Assembly: GCF_001894765.1 (NCBI RefSeq)
Contig: NZ_BCWV01000008.1
Span: 1-64,000, forward strand
Reading direction: 5' to 3'
Length of the DNA: 64,000 bases
From: Rhodococcoides corynebacterioides NBRC 14404
GTDB taxonomy: Bacteria; Actinomycetota; Actinomycetes; Mycobacteriales; Mycobacteriaceae
Positions 21,174 through 30,786 of the stretch are shown piece by piece. Under the pieces are notes generated by a model. That model ran no database searches. It saw only the letters and a list, made by a program, of their open reading frames with translations, and was not told where the DNA came from. Numbering within the stretch: the first letter of the stretch is position 1; each line of letters opens with the position of its first letter. The position numbers and the translations under genes are program-made.

Positions 21174-22523
21174 TCACTCGGACGTTCCCTCGAGTCGCAG
21201 CACGCTGGTCACGGCGTCGACGATGTCGAGGTCGGCCAGGGCCGCGACGGTGGCGGCGAGCGCCGACTCCTTGGCGCGGTGGGTCACCACGACCAGCCGG
21301 GCGCAGTCGGACGCGCCTTCCTGACGCACCGTCGAGATGCTCACGTCGTTCTTGGCGAATTCCGCAGCGACAGCCGACAACACACCGGTGCGGTCCTCGA
21401 CCTGCATGCTGACGTGGTAGCGAGTCGGCGTGTCCCCCATCGGTGCGATGGGGAGTTCGGCATAGGTGGATTCGCCCGGACCCCGTCCGCCGAAGAACTT
21501 GTTGCGCGCAGCCATCACCAGGTCGCCCATGACCGCCGACGCGGTGGGGCCGCCGCCCGCGCCCTGGCCGTAGAACATGAGCTGGCCCGCGGCCTCGGCC
21601 TCGACCACGACGGCGTTGAACGCGCCGGACACACGGGCGAGGGGATGCGACAGCGGCAGCAGAGCCGGGTAGACCCGCACCGAGATGCGCTCGGTCCCGT
21701 TCTCGACCACCCGTTCGCAGAGCGCGAGCAGCTTGACGGTGCAGTCGAACGCCTTGGCCGTGGCCAGATCGTCGGCCGTGATGGACGAGATGCCTTCACG
21801 ATGGACGTCGGCCGACGTCACGCGGGTGTGGAACGCGAGCGAGGCGAGAATGGCGGCCTTCGCGGCGGCGTCGTAACCCTCGACGTCCGCCGTCGGATCG
21901 GCCTCGGCGTACCCGAGACGACCCGCCTCCGCGAGCGTCTCCGCGTAGTCGGCGCCGGTCTCGTCCATGGCGGACAGGATGAAGTTGGTGGTGCCGTTGA
22001 CGATGCCGATCACGCGATCGACCCGATCTCCGGCGAGGGACTGCATGAGCGGTCGCACCACGGGAATGGCCCCCGCGACGGCGGCCTCGAAATAGAGGTC
22101 CGCTCGATGCCGCTCGGCCGAGTCGGCGAGCTCACCGGTGTACTCGGCCAGCAGGGCCTTGTTGGCGGTGACGACGGACTTGCCCGCGTTCAGCGCCGAC
22201 AGGATCAGTTCCCGCGCCGGTTCGATACCGCCGAGCACCTCGACCACCAGATCGACGTCGTCACGCGCGACGAGGCCGTGCACGTCGGTGGTGAGCAGGT
22301 CGGGATCGACGCCGCGATCCTTCGTCAGGTCGCGCACCGCGATGCCACGCAGCACCAGCGGCGCACCCACCCGCGCGGCCAGGTCGGCGGCGTGGTCCTG
22401 CAGGATGCGCACGACCTCGCTGCCGACGTTGCCCATTCCGAGCACCGCGACGCCGAGCGGCTTGTCGACGGGGCTGACGAACGCGGCCGGACGATCCTCG
22501 TCGGGGACGGTCTGAGCGGTCAC
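21174..22523 (-). CDS. hom: Homoserine dehydrogenase
   Basis: 449 residues. It reduces aspartate semialdehyde to homoserine. NAD(P)-binding [17 protein letters not shown] is at about 25-41; NKALLAEY and the [14 protein letters not shown] catalytic region follow. A C-terminal ACT domain (about 355-440, [21 protein letters not shown]) suggests threonine feedback inhibition. GTG start overlaps the lysA stop by four bases, so lysA-hom-thrB are one transcript. Confidence 0.97.
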   Translation of the reverse strand: MTAQTVPDEDRPAAFVSPVDKPLGVAVLGMGNVGSEVVRILQDHAADLAARVGAPLVLRGIAVRDLTKDRGVDPDLLTTDVHGLVARDDVDLVVEVLGGIEPARELILSALNAGKSVVTANKALLAEYTGELADSAERHRADLYFEAAVAGAIPVVRPLMQSLAGDRVDRVIGIVNGTTNFILSAMDETGADYAETLAEAGRLGYAEADPTADVEGYDAAAKAAILASLAFHTRVTSADVHREGISSITADDLATAKAFDCTVKLLALCERVVENGTERISVRVYPALLPLSHPLARVSGAFNAVVVEAEAAGQLMFYGQGAGGGPTASAVMGDLVMAARNKFFGGRGPGESTYAELPIAPMGDTPTRYHVSMQVEDRTGVLSAVAAEFAKNDVSISTVRQEGASDCARLVVVTHRAKESALAATVAALADLDIVDAVTSVLRLEGTSE

Positions 22524-23938
22524 CGGTCTACCTCCAAGCTGAGCAGGTCGTCGAACGTTTCACGGCGGAGCACCGTTCTGGCTTCGCCCCCGCGCACGGC
22601 GACGACGGCCGGGCGGGGCAAGAGGTTGTAGCGCGACGACATCGAGTAGCAGTACGCACCCGTCGCGGCGACCGCGAACAGGTCGCCGTCCCCCAGATCG
22701 TTCGGCTGCCAGGTGTCGCGAATGACGATATCGCCGCTCTCGCAATGCTTTCCGACGATCCGAGCCAGCACCGGATCGCCGTCGGAGTTCCGCGACACGA
22801 GTCGACCCACGTACTCCGCCTGATAGAGCGAGGTCCGGATGTTGTCGCTCATCCCGCCGTCGACGCTGATGTAGCGGCGCGTGCGTCCGGGCTCGACGGT
22901 GACGTCCTTGACCGTGCCGACCTCGTACAGCGTCACGGTGCCGGGGCCGGCGATGGCGCGACCCGGCTCCACGGCGAGCGTCGGCGGCTCGATGCCGATC
23001 GCCGCCGACTCCGACCGGACGATCTCGGTGAGCTTGGCGGCGAGATCGTCGACGGGGGGTGGGCTGTCACCCGGCAGGTACCGGATCCCCATTCCGCCGC
23101 CGAGATCGACGACGTCGATCTGGGAGGTCTTCTCCACGCCGAACTCGGCTCGGATCTCGCCGAGAAGCCCGATGACGCGATGAGCCGCGAGTTCGAAGCC
23201 GTCGACCTCGAAGATCTGGGAACCGATGTGCGAATGGAGGCCCACCAGACGGAGATTCGCGGCGTCGAACACCCGACGGACCGCCCGCATCGCGCTGCCG
23301 TCGGACAGCGAGAAGCCGAACTTCTGGTCCTCGTGAGCGGTGGCGATGAACTCGTGGGTGTGGGCCTCCACGCCCACGGTGGCGCGAATCAGCACGTCCT
23401 GCACCGTGTTCGCGGCCGCGGCGATCTCGTCGAGTCGACCGATCTCCGCCATCGAGTCGAGCACCACGTGCTCGACGCCGGCGCGCACGCCGGCGGCCAA
23501 CTCCTCGCGGGACTTGTTGTTGCCGTGCATGGCAATGCGATTCGCCGGGAAGCCGGCGTTCAGGGCCACGGCCAGTTCGCCGCCGGAGCAGACGTCGAGC
23601 GAGAGCCCCTCGTCGGCGACCCACCGCGCGATCTCGCCGCAGAGGAACGCCTTGGAGGCGTAGTGGACTCGGGCCGGCGCTCCGAACGCGGCCGCCATCT
23701 CGCGGCAGCGCGAGCGAAAGTCGTCCTCGTCGATCACGAAGAGCGGCGTACCGAACTCCCGAGCGAGATCGGTGACCGGCACCCCCGCCAGGGTGACCAC
23801 ACCGTCCTCGCGCCGGCGAGCGTTGCGCGGGAACACGGTCGGGTCGAGATCGGTCACCTCGGCGGCGATCGTCGGGCGCTCGGGCGTCGCGGGACCGGGC
23901 GACGCGGCGTGGCGCGGGCCGGCCGGGTGCGCGCTCAC
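22520..23938 (-). CDS. lysA: Diaminopimelate decarboxylase
   Basis: 472 residues. It converts meso-diaminopimelate to lysine, using PLP bound to the Lys of [11 protein letters not shown]. Alanine racemase-fold barrel and C-terminal domain are complete ([38 protein letters not shown]). The first 35 residues are a loose extension. It overlaps argS by four bases and hom by four bases. Confidence 0.97.
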   Translation of the reverse strand: MSAHPAGPRHAASPGPATPERPTIAAEVTDLDPTVFPRNARRREDGVVTLAGVPVTDLAREFGTPLFVIDEDDFRSRCREMAAAFGAPARVHYASKAFLCGEIARWVADEGLSLDVCSGGELAVALNAGFPANRIAMHGNNKSREELAAGVRAGVEHVVLDSMAEIGRLDEIAAAANTVQDVLIRATVGVEAHTHEFIATAHEDQKFGFSLSDGSAMRAVRRVFDAANLRLVGLHSHIGSQIFEVDGFELAAHRVIGLLGEIRAEFGVEKTSQIDVVDLGGGMGIRYLPGDSPPPVDDLAAKLTEIVRSESAAIGIEPPTLAVEPGRAIAGPGTVTLYEVGTVKDVTVEPGRTRRYISVDGGMSDNIRTSLYQAEYVGRLVSRNSDGDPVLARIVGKHCESGDIVIRDTWQPNDLGDGDLFAVAATGAYCYSMSSRYNLLPRPAVVAVRGGEARTVLRRETFDDLLSLEVDR

Positions 23939-25587
23939 ATCTTCTCCGGTGCGGAGACACCCAGCAGGTCGAGCCCGTTGGCCAGGACCCGCCTGGTGGC
24001 GTTGCCGAGGGCGAGCCGGGCGGTGTGCACCGGTTCCGCCTCCTCGTCCCCGCGAGGGAGGACGCGACAGGCGCCGTAGAAGCGGTGGTACGCGCCGGCC
24101 AGATCCTCCAGGTAGCGGGCGATGCGGTGCGGCTCACGCAGACTCGCGGCGCTCTCGACCACGCGCGGGAAGTCGCCGAGCGTGCGGATCAGGTCGCCCT
24201 CGTTCTCGTGGACCAGGAGGGAGAAATCCGGCGCCTCCGCCGAGACGCCCAGCTCGGCCGCGCCGCGCGCGAGCGAGCACAGCCGCGCGTGCGCGTACTG
24301 CACGTAGTAGACGGGGTTGTCGTTGCTCTTGCTCGCCCACAGGGCGAGGTCGATGTCGATCGACTGATCGACCGAACTGCGGACCATCACGTACCGCGCG
24401 GCGTCGATGCCGATGGCCTCCACCAGGTCGTCGAGGCTGATGACGGTGCCGGCGCGCTTGCTCATCTTCACCGCGACGCCGTCCCGGACGAGGTTCACCA
24501 TCTGCCCGATGAGGACCTCGACCGTGGCGGGGTCGTCGCCGAAGGCCGCGGCCGCGGCCTTGAGCCGGCCGATGTACCCGTGGTGATCGGCACCGAGCAT
24601 GTAGATGCACAGGTCGAAGCCGCGCGCACGCTTGTCCTGGAAGTAGGCGATGTCGCCGGCGATGTAGGCCGCGTTGCCGTCGCTCTTGACCACGACACGG
24701 TCCTTGTCGTCACCGAACTCGGTGCTCCGGAGCCACCAGGCCCCGTCCTTCTCGTACAGATTGCCGGACGCCTTCAGGGTCTCGACGGCCCGGTCCACGG
24801 CGCCCGACTCGAACAGCGAGTTCTCGTGGAAGTAGACGTCGAAATCGGTTCCGAACTCGTGGAGGTCGGCCTTGATCTTGGTGAACATCGCGTCCACGCC
24901 GATCGACCGGAACGCCTCCTGACGCTCGCCCTCGGGCAGGTCCAGCGCGTCCGGCCGCTGCTCGAGCACGTGCGCGGCGATCTCGGCGATGTACTCGCCG
25001 GCGTAACCGTCCTCGGGAGCCGGGAGGCCCTGCGCCGCCGCGACGAGCGAGCGGGCGAACCGATCGATCTGCGCGCCGTGATCGTTGAAGTAGTACTCGC
25101 GCGTCACCGCTGCGCCGCGGGAGGCGAGGATGCGCCCGAGCGCGTCGCCGACCGCGGCCCACCGCGTTCCGCCCAGATGCACCGGTCCGGTGGGGTTGGC
25201 GGAGACGAACTCCAGGTTGATCGACGTCCCGGCGTGCGAGTCCGAACGTCCGTACTTCTCGCCCTCGCTCAGCACCCGCTCGACGATGGCGCCCTGCGCC
25301 GACTTCGCCAGACGAATGTTGAGGAAGCCGGGCCCGGCCACGTCGACCTCGTCGACGGCGGACTGCCCGGCGAGCGCCTCGGCGAGCCAGGTCGCCAGGT
25401 CACGCGGTGCGACACCGGCCTTCTTGGCCACCTGCATGGCGACGTTGGTCGCATAGTCGCCGTGCTCGGGATTGCGCGGTCGGTCCAGCGTCACGATTGC
25501 GGGCAACACCGCGGCATCGAGGCCGCGCTCGGTCAGGACGGTCGCAGCGGTGGCACGCAACAGTTCGGCGAGGTCGGCGGGAGTCAC
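23935..25587 (-). CDS. argS: Arginyl-tRNA synthetase
   Basis: 550 residues. Class I synthetase: the HIGH-type motif is HLGG in [23 protein letters not shown], and the KMSKS-type motif is KMSKRAG. It has the N-terminal Add-1 domain and the C-terminal DALR anticodon-binding domain with [15 protein letters not shown]. It opens the argS-lysA-hom-thrB transcript. A tRNA-Arg gene lies 1.9 kb away at 27471. The start GTG 25587 is probably leaderless. Confidence 0.97.
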   Translation of the reverse strand: MTPADLAELLRATAATVLTERGLDAAVLPAIVTLDRPRNPEHGDYATNVAMQVAKKAGVAPRDLATWLAEALAGQSAVDEVDVAGPGFLNIRLAKSAQGAIVERVLSEGEKYGRSDSHAGTSINLEFVSANPTGPVHLGGTRWAAVGDALGRILASRGAAVTREYYFNDHGAQIDRFARSLVAAAQGLPAPEDGYAGEYIAEIAAHVLEQRPDALDLPEGERQEAFRSIGVDAMFTKIKADLHEFGTDFDVYFHENSLFESGAVDRAVETLKASGNLYEKDGAWWLRSTEFGDDKDRVVVKSDGNAAYIAGDIAYFQDKRARGFDLCIYMLGADHHGYIGRLKAAAAAFGDDPATVEVLIGQMVNLVRDGVAVKMSKRAGTVISLDDLVEAIGIDAARYVMVRSSVDQSIDIDLALWASKSNDNPVYYVQYAHARLCSLARGAAELGVSAEAPDFSLLVHENEGDLIRTLGDFPRVVESAASLREPHRIARYLEDLAGAYHRFYGACRVLPRGDEEAEPVHTARLALGNATRRVLANGLDLLGVSAPEKM

Positions 25588-25595
25588 GAGGCACT

Positions 25596-25625
25596 ATCCT
25601 ATGGCCAGGACGCACACGCTCCGAA
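25596..25625 (-). promoter_or_regulatory. argS operon promoter, leaderless layout
   Basis: -10 TAGGAT (25596-25601, minus) ends eight bases before the GTG of argS, so transcription should begin at or next to the start codon. The only -35-like hexamer is TTCGGA (25620-25625), 18 bp upstream. No ribosome-binding site is present, which fits a leaderless mRNA. The region 25626-25820, up to the next gene on the plus strand, holds no clear element. Confidence 0.5.
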
Positions 25626-25820
25626 CCGTGGTCGGTCACGCCGCCCGGGCGGGCGCATGCGGCCATCAGCGCAGTCTCAGACTCGCTCCGTACAGTAGGG
25701 ATGCCTCGCGCCCGCGCCGGCAGTCTCGACCCGCCTCGCCGACGCCGTCGGCCGCGCCTCGACTGCCCGACGACGAGCGTCCGCGGCGACATGACCCACG
25801 ATCGAAAGAGCACACCGACG

Positions 25821-26684
25821 ATGCCCAGCGGTTCCGACAAGTCCGGATCGAAATCGGCCAAGGCCATCAAGGCGGCCGGCAAGAAGAGCACGACCAAGGG
25901 CGGTGTCCCCGCCCGGAGCGGTGGCGCCCGCGGTCGCAACGTGCCGTGGCTGACCATCGGTGCCGCCGTGGTCGTGATCGGCCTCATCGCGGCCCTGGCG
26001 ATCAACCTGGTCCCGAAGTACCAGGACCGCGCCGAGGCGCAGCGCTTCGCGCCCAGCGAGTCCAACCAGGATCCGTCGACGGCCATCGAGGGCGTGCAGA
26101 TCCAGCAGTACCCGGCAGCGCTCCACGTGACCGGGACGCAACGCGTCGCGTACGACCAGTCGCCGCCCTTCGGTGGCCCGCACGATCAGATCTGGGCCAA
26201 CTGCATGGGCACCGTGTACCCGAACGGTCTGCGGACCGAGAACGCCGTGCACTCCCTCGAACACGGGGCCGTGTGGATCGCGTACGACCCGGACGCGCTG
26301 TCCGAGGATCAGATCGCCACGCTCGCGTCGAAGGTCGACGGCCAGCAGTACATGCTCATGTCCGCCTACCCGGGACTCGACTCGCCCGTGTCGCTGCAGT
26401 CGTGGGGCCACCAGCTCAAGCTGGACAGCGTCGACGACCCGCGGATCGATCAGTTCATCACCGCGCTGCGCTTGAACCGGTTCCAGTACCCGGAGGTCGG
26501 CGCCAGCTGCTCGACCACGCCGCAGACCTTCGACCCGGACAACCCGCCGCCGTTCGACCCGACGCCGCCGGGAGCGGACGCCGTGCCGATGTCCGGTGAG
26601 GGCATCACCCCCGACAGCACCGAGCTGACCGATCCGGCGCAGCTGCCGGCCGATCCGGCCCAGCCCGTCGTTCCCACGCCGTGA
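25821..26684 (+). CDS. DUF3105 membrane-anchored protein
   Basis: About 287 residues. A Lys/Gly/Ser-rich cytoplasmic head is followed by a membrane segment at about 47-70 (WLTIGAAVVVIGLIAALAINLV) and an extracytoplasmic DUF3105 domain with YDQSPPFGGPHDQIWANCMGTVY, HSLEHGAVWIAYDP and a Pro/Asp-rich tail. Conserved His and Cys residues hint at metal or disulfide, but no function is established. Start ATG 25821 is chosen for the AAAGAG upstream; ATG 25791 is possible. The stop overlaps the DUF305 start (GTGA), and DUF3105-DUF305 pairs are usual in this group. Confidence 0.85.
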   Translation: MPSGSDKSGSKSAKAIKAAGKKSTTKGGVPARSGGARGRNVPWLTIGAAVVVIGLIAALAINLVPKYQDRAEAQRFAPSESNQDPSTAIEGVQIQQYPAALHVTGTQRVAYDQSPPFGGPHDQIWANCMGTVYPNGLRTENAVHSLEHGAVWIAYDPDALSEDQIATLASKVDGQQYMLMSAYPGLDSPVSLQSWGHQLKLDSVDDPRIDQFITALRLNRFQYPEVGASCSTTPQTFDPDNPPPFDPTPPGADAVPMSGEGITPDSTELTDPAQLPADPAQPVVPTP

Positions 26685-27415
26685 GCGAGCCGACCACGGG
26701 CGCGCAGGACACGAACGCCGTCGACACCGCGTCGACGGCACCCCGGCGCAGCCAGCGCGGTCCGCTGCTCGCACTCGGCGCGGTGGCGCTCCTGCTGGTG
26801 GGATTCGCCGTCGGCTTTCTCGCGCAGCTTCCCCTGCGTGACGACACCCCACCCCACCCCGCGCTCGACTCGGTGGACGTCGGCTTCGCGCAGGACATGA
26901 CGGTCCACCACAACCAGGCCATCGAGATGGCCACGGTCGCACTGGGTTCGGCCACCGATCCCCTCGTGCGCAACCTCGCCTACGACATCCTGACCACCCA
27001 GCAGAACCAGGTCGGCCAGATGCAGGGGTGGCTCGCACTGTGGGACGCTCCCCCGCTCCCGACCGGCGGCTACATGGGCTGGATGTCCGACGACTCCGGC
27101 CACGGCGGCCACGGTGGTAGCGGCATGGCGGGGATGTCGGGATCCGGCGACGGCACCGTCGCGGCCATGCCCGGCATGGCCACGGCGCAGGACATGACGA
27201 ACCTCCGGGCCGCCACCGGCCCGGCGGCGGACGTGCTGTTCCTGCAGTTGATGCTGCGCCACCACCAGGGCGGACTGTCGATGATGGAGTACGGCGCGAT
27301 GCACGCGAGCGCGGCCGTCGTTCGGCAGCTGGCCCGGACGATGGTGGACACGCAGCAGTCGGAGTCGCAGCTCATGACGCAGATGCTGACCGAGAAGGGG
27401 GCTGCGCCGATCTGA
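26681..27415 (+). CDS. DUF305 exported protein, Met/His-rich
   Basis: 244 residues. A membrane anchor or signal at about 28-50 (LLALGAVALLLVGFAVGFLA) is followed by two DUF305 four-helix halves: DMTVHHNQAIEMATVAL and LRHHQGGLSMMEYGAMHA, each with the paired His and Met typical of the family. Between them lies a Met/Gly/His-rich linker, GHGGHGGSGMAGMSGSG and then AAMPGMATAQDM. These His/Met patterns suggest copper binding outside the cytoplasm; that is inference. Co-transcribed with the DUF3105 gene. Confidence 0.88.
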   Translation: MSEPTTGAQDTNAVDTASTAPRRSQRGPLLALGAVALLLVGFAVGFLAQLPLRDDTPPHPALDSVDVGFAQDMTVHHNQAIEMATVALGSATDPLVRNLAYDILTTQQNQVGQMQGWLALWDAPPLPTGGYMGWMSDDSGHGGHGGSGMAGMSGSGDGTVAAMPGMATAQDMTNLRAATGPAADVLFLQLMLRHHQGGLSMMEYGAMHASAAVVRQLARTMVDTQQSESQLMTQMLTEKGAAPI

Positions 27416-27470
27416 CGTTCGGCATGCGCTAGTCTGTGACAGCCCGATCGGCACACCGGTTCTCCGGTGC

Positions 27471-27543
27471 GCCCCCGTAGCTCAGGGGATAGAGCGTCCG
27501 CCTCCGGAGCGGAAGGCCGCAGGTTCGAATCCTGCCGGGGGCA
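27471..27543 (+). tRNA. tRNA-Arg (anticodon CCG)
   Basis: 73 bases folding into a full cloverleaf: acceptor GCCCCCG with CGGGGGC, D stem GCTC/GAGC, anticodon stem TCCGC/GCGGA with the loop CTCCGGA, and T arm with GTTCGAAT. The anticodon CCG at 27504-27506 reads CGG. CCA is not encoded. It lies near argS, as the equivalent tRNA gene does in mycobacteria. Confidence 0.97.
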
Positions 27544-27550
27544 CTCGTTT

Positions 27551-28225
27551 TCACGCTTCTCGCCGCACCCACTCACCCTCCACCGCGTCCGCGGTGAGCG
27601 TCGCCGTGGGCTTGCGGGTCGGGGCCAGATCGTGGCCCGCCCCCTCCACCGTGACCACACGGACCGACGCGGGGATCGTGCGCATCTCGCGGACCAGTTC
27701 CTCGCTCGTCGCGAACGGGTCCTTGCTGCCGTGCACGACCACCGTCGGCACCGCGATCGCCGGAAAATGGTCGACACGCAGCACCTCGGGCTTCCGCGGC
27801 GGGTGCAGCGGATAGCTCAGCAGCAGGAGGCCGTCGGCCACGGACGGGTTCTCGGCCACCAGCATCGAGGCCTGCCGTCCCCCGTAGGAATGACCGCCGA
27901 CGATCACCGTGGGACGACGACGGTCCCGCATACCGGCCCACTCGACGACAGCGGCGATGCCGGCGCGATCCGCGGCGGCGCCCGCGCGGTTCGGCGGCCC
28001 CGTGGGACGCTGCTGCCGGAACGGCAACGTCATCCGCACCACCCGCAGCCCGCGCTCCGCCAGCGCCGTCGCCACGGCGACGAGCACCGGCGCGTTCTTG
28101 TCGCTCCCCGCGCCGTGCGCGAGGACCACCAGGGCGGACGGGTCGTCGGTCGGGTCGTGGACCGCGACGTCGATCCCCTGTCCCGCCCACTCCCCGGTCC
28201 ACTCCGCCGCCTCACCCGCTGTCAT
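27551..28225 (-). CDS. Alpha/beta hydrolase (KANL3/Tex30-like)
   Basis: About 224 residues. The nucleophile elbow is GHSYGG (Ser), with the oxyanion strand VVLAHGAGSDKNAP near the N-terminus, the acid at GSKDPF and the His in EGAGHDL. This small family shows dienelactone hydrolase-like folds and has no settled substrate in bacteria. Start ATG 28225 (MTAGEAAEW) is preferred to the longer frame from 28255. It ends 8 bases from the tRNA on the opposite strand. Confidence 0.85.
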   Translation of the reverse strand: MTAGEAAEWTGEWAGQGIDVAVHDPTDDPSALVVLAHGAGSDKNAPVLVAVATALAERGLRVVRMTLPFRQQRPTGPPNRAGAAADRAGIAAVVEWAGMRDRRRPTVIVGGHSYGGRQASMLVAENPSVADGLLLLSYPLHPPRKPEVLRVDHFPAIAVPTVVVHGSKDPFATSEELVREMRTIPASVRVVTVEGAGHDLAPTRKPTATLTADAVEGEWVRREA

Positions 28226-28260
28226 GACACGGAGGGTAGGCCGCGAGGAGACCACAGCAG

Positions 28261-28292
28261 AACGGGCCCCGGCGTGATCACCGGGGCCCGTT
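28261..28292. terminator. Terminator hairpin
   Basis: A perfect 12-bp stem (28261-28272 with 28281-28292, AACGGGCCCCGG) closes an eight-base loop. It lies just beyond the stop of the exported-protein gene at 28311 and before the hydrolase gene, so it likely ends the former transcript. The U-tract is poor. Confidence 0.75.
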
Positions 28293-28310
28293 CGCTCAAG
28301 GCTAGTGCGG

Positions 28311-29195
28311 TCAGGGGACCTGCGTCAGGCCCACCGTGGGGAAGAACGCGCAGGTCTTGCCGTCGTGCGTCACCTGGCCGAAGACCGCGGCGAGCACGGT
28401 GCCGGACCCGGTGGCCACGGGCGCGAGGCGCACGCCGGCGCTGGGGAAGGCACCGAGGTTGCGCTGCACCAGGTCACGGGCCGGACCCTGGATCACCGGG
28501 GGCAGGCCGTCGATGACCTCGGCGGAGATGACGTCGGTGAGCCCGCCCATGTCGGCGAAGCCGCCCTTCAGCGTGTTGACGTTGAACCACGCGACCTGCA
28601 TGCCGGACTTGTTCGCGGCGTCGTTCACGATGCCGCCGGGGGCGGGCACGAAGGCGTAGAGCGTCTCGCCGGGGTCGGCGATGCTGGTGTCGACATTGGG
28701 CAGGGTGGGCAGAGCGCCGACGCCGGGGATCGTCGGCGTGTAGGGGCCGGGGGCCGCGCCGGCCACGGCCGGAACGACGCCGAACGGCACACCGGGAAGG
28801 GCCGAGCAGTTCAAGGCCGCGGTCGGGTAGAAGAACGGCGTGAGCCCGAAGCCCTGGAGCAGGCCGTTCGCGGCGTCCACGAGGGCGAGGGGGTTGCCGT
28901 CGGGCTCCGCGACGTCGACGGTGGGTGCGGCGCCCAGGACGGCGCGGGCGGCGTCCAGTGCGTCGCCGACGGGATCGGTGGGGTCGGTGCCCTCGGCGGA
29001 TCCGGTGCCGTCACCGGATCCGGTGCCCTCGAGCGCGGCGATCGCGGCGAGCAGCGGGTTCACCCCGGTGGCCGGGGTGGTCGGGGTGGTCGGCGTGGCG
29101 GGCTCGGCGGTGGCCACGGCAGGGACCGCGAGCGCTCCGGCGCACGCGAGGGCGAGGCCGGCGACGGTGCGCCGGAGTCGTCGGGATGTACGCAT
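28311..29195 (-). CDS. Exported protein of unknown function
   Basis: 294 residues. A clear signal peptide (RRLRRTVAGLALACAGALAVPAVATA, cleavage after residue 29 or so) is followed by a Thr/Pro linker and a domain with NPLALVDAANGLLQGFGLTPFF, LNCSALPGVPFGVVP and, near the end, GKTCAFFPTVGLTQVP. Two Cys could form a disulfide. No catalytic motif is visible. It resembles the small mycolata-specific secreted proteins of unknown role. Start ATG 29195 is fixed by AGGAGAG 3 bases upstream; a longer frame to 29336 is spurious. Confidence 0.8.
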   Translation of the reverse strand: MRTSRRLRRTVAGLALACAGALAVPAVATAEPATPTTPTTPATGVNPLLAAIAALEGTGSGDGTGSAEGTDPTDPVGDALDAARAVLGAAPTVDVAEPDGNPLALVDAANGLLQGFGLTPFFYPTAALNCSALPGVPFGVVPAVAGAAPGPYTPTIPGVGALPTLPNVDTSIADPGETLYAFVPAPGGIVNDAANKSGMQVAWFNVNTLKGGFADMGGLTDVISAEVIDGLPPVIQGPARDLVQRNLGAFPSAGVRLAPVATGSGTVLAAVFGQVTHDGKTCAFFPTVGLTQVP

Positions 29196-29344
29196 GATCT
29201 CTCCTGGAGTCGGGCGGTGCGGTGGTGGGTCGGAGCCCGGACGGACGGATCCCGGCACGGACTGCTCGGTACGAGTCCACCACGCGTTCCGGCACATCAC
29301 GGCGGTCGAGACCCAAGTGATACCGAAGTGTCGCATGATGCTGA

Positions 29345-29383
29345 TGTGACTGCTGTGAACCGTGGACGTTCACGCGCATCACA
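29345..29383. promoter_or_regulatory. Nested dyad operator upstream of the MarR gene
   Basis: A perfectly symmetric element centred on 29364: TGTGA, 5 bases, GTGAAC, 7 bases, GTTCAC, 5 bases, TCACA. It spans 39 bp and ends 35 bp before the MarR start, in the divergent region shared with the exported-protein gene. Its centre reads TGGACGTTCA, nine of ten bases matching the palindrome in the valine operon promoter (35515-35524). Confidence 0.7.
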
Positions 29384-29418
29384 CTGACCACGGGGCATCG
29401 TCGTGGAAGGATCGACCC

Positions 29419-29949
29419 ATGCCCTCCGCACCGAAGCTCCCGCTCGACCCGATCGCCGAGGCCCATCGGCAATGGGTGCGGCACGGCTGGTCCGATGCCG
29501 CGGACGGTATGGCGGCGGTGACGTCCATCATGCGGGTGCAGCAGATCATGATGGCCCGCGTCGACGAGGTGCTCAAACCCACCGGACTCACGTTCGCCCG
29601 CTACGAACTACTGACGCTGCTCACCTTCACTCGAACCGGCGCGCTTCCCATGGCGAAGGCCAGTGCGCGCCTGCAGGTTCACCCGACGTCGGTGACCAAC
29701 GCCGTCGACCGGCTCGAGAAGGCCGGCCTGGTCACTCGGGTCCCGCACCCCACCGATCGACGGACCACCCTCGTCGAGATCACCGACAGCGGACGGCGAT
29801 TGGCCGTCTCCGCCACCGAGCAGTTGAACGACCGCGTCTTCGGTGCGCCGGGGGTGGAGGGTCGCGAGCTCGATTCCCTGGTCACCATTCTGGCCGGCGT
29901 CCGCCGTCGGGCAGGCGATTTCGACGACGAGGACGACTCCGGCTGGTGA
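29419..29949 (+). CDS. MarR-family transcriptional regulator
   Basis: 176 residues. The winged helix (about 70-130) contains MAKASARLQVHPTSVTNAVDRLEKAGLV and the wing VPHPTDRRTTLVEITDSGRRL, with the conserved Asp-Arg pair. Dimerisation helices flank it. ATG 29419 has AAGGA seven bases upstream. It lies convergent to the valine catabolic operon, and the operator at 29345-29383 suggests autoregulation; control of the operon is inferred from the related palindrome at its promoter. Ligand probably an acyl-CoA or branched acid, but unproven. Confidence 0.9.
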   Translation: MPSAPKLPLDPIAEAHRQWVRHGWSDAADGMAAVTSIMRVQQIMMARVDEVLKPTGLTFARYELLTLLTFTRTGALPMAKASARLQVHPTSVTNAVDRLEKAGLVTRVPHPTDRRTTLVEITDSGRRLAVSATEQLNDRVFGAPGVEGRELDSLVTILAGVRRRAGDFDDEDDSGW

Positions 29950-29970
29950 CCGACGGGGCCCGTCGGTCAC
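29946..29970. terminator. Bidirectional terminator hairpin
   Basis: An 11-bp perfect stem (29946-29956 with 29960-29970) closes a 3-base loop between convergent genes. The stem includes the stop codon of the MarR gene. Suitable for stopping transcription from both sides. Confidence 0.75.
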
Positions 29971-29982
29971 CGGCCGGTTCGC

Positions 29983-30786
29983 TCAACGGTGGCGGAAGTT
30001 CGGGGTGCGCTTCTCGACGAACGCGGACATGCCCTCGGCCCGGTCCTCCGTGGCGAACGTCGCGTGGAAGACGCGGCGCTCGAAGCGAATTCCTTCGGCG
30101 AGCGTGGACTCGAAAGCCCGGTCGACCGCTTCCTTGGCGAGCATCGCCACCGGCAGCGACTGCGACGCGATGGTCTGCGCCGTCGTCATCGCCTCGGCCT
30201 CGAGGTCTGCCGCCGGGACGATGCGTGATACCAGTCCGGCCCGCTCGGCCTCCTCGGCGCCCATGCGGCGACCGGTCAGGCACATCTCCATGGCCTTCGC
30301 CTTGCCGACTGCCCGGGTGAGCCGTTGCGATCCACCGATGCCGGGGATGGTGCCGAGCGTGATCTCCGGCTGACCGAACTGCGCCGTGTCCGCCGCGAGC
30401 AGCACGTCGCACATCATGGCGACCTCGCAGCCCCCACCGAGGGCGTATCCGGCGACCGCCGCGAGGGTGGGCGTGCGCACGGCGGCGAACCGGTCCCACT
30501 CGGTGAAGAGGTCCCCGCCGTGGACGTCGGCGTACGTCTTCGACTGCATCTCCTTGATGTCCGCGCCGGCGGCGAACGCCCGCTCGGACCCGAGGAGCAC
30601 GATGCACCCGATCTCCGGATCGGCGTCGAATCGCTCTGCTGCGGTGACCACCTCGTGCATGAGGGTGGAGTTCAACGCGTTCAGGGCCTTCGGCCGGTGC
30701 AGGCGGATCACGGCGACCCGACCCGACACCGAGATCTCGATGGTCTCGTGGCGCTCGGTCTCGGATTCCCCCGATGCCCCCGTCAT
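29983..30786 (-). CDS. Enoyl-CoA hydratase (methacrylyl-CoA hydration)
   Basis: 267 residues of the crotonase fold. Oxyanion-hole segments [16 protein letters not shown] and [11 protein letters not shown], and the catalytic Glu in [13 protein letters not shown], are present. In this operon it should hydrate methacrylyl-CoA to 3-hydroxyisobutyryl-CoA in valine breakdown; short-chain beta-oxidation is an alternative. Last gene of the operon; its ATG overlaps the mmsB stop by four bases. Confidence 0.92.
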   Translation of the reverse strand: MTGASGESETERHETIEISVSGRVAVIRLHRPKALNALNSTLMHEVVTAAERFDADPEIGCIVLLGSERAFAAGADIKEMQSKTYADVHGGDLFTEWDRFAAVRTPTLAAVAGYALGGGCEVAMMCDVLLAADTAQFGQPEITLGTIPGIGGSQRLTRAVGKAKAMEMCLTGRRMGAEEAERAGLVSRIVPAADLEAEAMTTAQTIASQSLPVAMLAKEAVDRAFESTLAEGIRFERRVFHATFATEDRAEGMSAFVEKRTPNFRHR

